Part shown: positions 6,290 through 7,048 of the stretch, piece by piece
Layout: each line of letters begins with the position of its first letter
How positions within the stretch are numbered: position 1 is the stretch's first letter
DNA from: Verrucomicrobiota bacterium
Lineage (GTDB): Bacteria > Verrucomicrobiota > Verrucomicrobiia > Limisphaerales > JADLHS01
DNA: 7,048 nt
NCBI GenBank assembly: GCA_004297495.1
Contig: SCTL01000895.1
Coordinates: forward strand, 1 to 7,048
Reading direction: 5' to 3'
Notes under the pieces: model-generated
What the model saw: the letters and a program-made list of their open reading frames with translations, nothing else
Told to the model about the DNA's origin: nothing
Database searches by the model: none
Translations under genes and position numbers: made by a program

Positions 6290-7048
6290 TCAGGAACTGG
6301 CGCTGGTGTAGCGTTTCACCGAGATGCGCCAGACAAATTCGGAAACAATCGCGCAGACCACGCCCATGCCGAGCAGGAGAAAAATCGGGCCGGGCGAGTG
6401 GAGATTGAGTTTCTCGGTGAGCAGGCGCACGGGCACGTTGGTCACCAGCAGCATCGGGAGCGCGAAGGTGAACACGGCTTTGAACAGGCCGCGGAAGGCT
6501 TCATCCGGCATCCGGGCGATTTGAAAGAGGTTGTAGTAGCCATAGACGATGCCTTGCGCGCGCACCGTCCAGAAGCTGATGCTCGCGAGCATGAACATGA
6601 GCGAGTAGTGGATGAGAATGCCGACGACGCAGATGGCGGCGAACGCGAGCAGGTGCAGCGCGCTGGGCGTGAGGTGGAGTTGGCGCGCGGCGTAGGCCAT
6701 CACGGCGACGGAGAACGCGGCGTTGACGAACCCGCCGAGGTCCACCTGTCGCAGCGAGACGACGAAGCGGGTGTTGACCGGGAGCATGAGGAGGAAATCC
6801 ATTTTGCCGGTGCGGATGAGTTCGGAGAGGTTGGCGCAGTTGATGAGGAAGAAGGCTTGAAAGACTTGCTGGATGAAGTGACTCGCGCCCACGAGCATCA
6901 CCACCTGCCATTTGGTCCACGAGCCGATGGCGTCGGTGTGCAGATAGAGCACGCCAATGAAACTGAGTTGGAGTCCGAACCAAAGAACTTCGACGAGAAT
7001 CCAGAGAAGGAAGTTGCCCTTGAACATCATCTCGCGCGTGACGGAATT
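6290..7048 (-). CDS. ABC-2 type transporter permease (DUF990 family), N-terminus beyond window edge
   Basis: The frame is open to the right edge (252 residues within the window), reading NSVTREMMFKGNFLLW at its visible start. That is normal family sequence upstream of the first ATG, so only about 15-20 residues are probably missing. Six hydrophobic segments are visible: FLLWILVEVLWFGLQLSFI, VVMLVGASHFIQQVFQAFF, FVNAAFSVAVMAYAA, LLAFAAICVVGILIHYSLMF, FTFALPMLLVTNVPV and FLLLGMGVVCAIV. The loop LSELIRTGKMDFLLMLPVN is characteristic of DUF990 permeases, which usually work as a pair with a second permease and an ATP-binding subunit to export an unknown substrate. Those partners would be expected to the right of the window. 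The C-terminal tail ends RYTSASS. Part of it is duplicated at 5495-5531. Confidence 0.9.
   Translation of the reverse strand, partial: NSVTREMMFKGNFLLWILVEVLWFGLQLSFIGVLYLHTDAIGSWTKWQVVMLVGASHFIQQVFQAFFLINCANLSELIRTGKMDFLLMLPVNTRFVVSLRQVDLGGFVNAAFSVAVMAYAARQLHLTPSALHLLAFAAICVVGILIHYSLMFMLASISFWTVRAQGIVYGYYNLFQIARMPDEAFRGLFKAVFTFALPMLLVTNVPVRLLTEKLNLHSPGPIFLLLGMGVVCAIVSEFVWRISVKRYTSASS

Overview
The window looks like a piece of a fairly GC-rich bacterial chromosome, most like a soil or freshwater Verrucomicrobiota (Limisphaerales/Pedosphaera-like). This is inferred from protein style and from the intergenic CCCTCACCC/CCCTCTCCC hairpin repeats; no rRNA or other marker gene is present. Five or six genes are real. 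Most other long open frames are antisense shadows of GC-rich coding sequence.

Left part (1-1916, minus strand): a 99-residue single-pass membrane protein is followed, one base out of frame, by a long NB-ARC (STAND) ATPase with C-terminal TPR repeats that runs off the left edge. The ATPase frame has no usable start codon. At the junction there is a complete dnaX-type -1 frameshift signal: an internal Shine-Dalgarno-like GGAGGA, the slippery heptamer A_AAA_AAG directly before the 0-frame TAG, and a 12-bp hairpin starting 3 nt after the heptamer. The best reading is that ribosomes make both a short membrane protein and a membrane-anchored NB-ARC-TPR fusion. This is the most notable feature of the window. 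The main competing explanation is an indel error or mutation in the C5A6 run.

Middle (1917-4554): a 110-bp divergent promoter region separates this locus from a plus-strand, secreted DUF885 family protein with a metallopeptidase-like HESVPGHH motif. A minus-strand, A+T-richer gene for a secreted protein resembling CBM9/DOMON-type beta-sandwich domains converges on it, with 5 bp between the stop codons.

Repeat region (4555-5552): three copies of a REP-like element surround a DUF559 (PD-(D/E)XK nuclease-like) gene, and the gene's stop codon lies inside one copy. A 37-bp relic of a permease C-terminus follows.

Right part (5553-7048, minus strand): a YajG-like lipoprotein lies downstream of an ABC-2 (DUF990-type) permease. 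The permease's 5' end is beyond the right edge, where its partner permease and ATPase genes would be expected.
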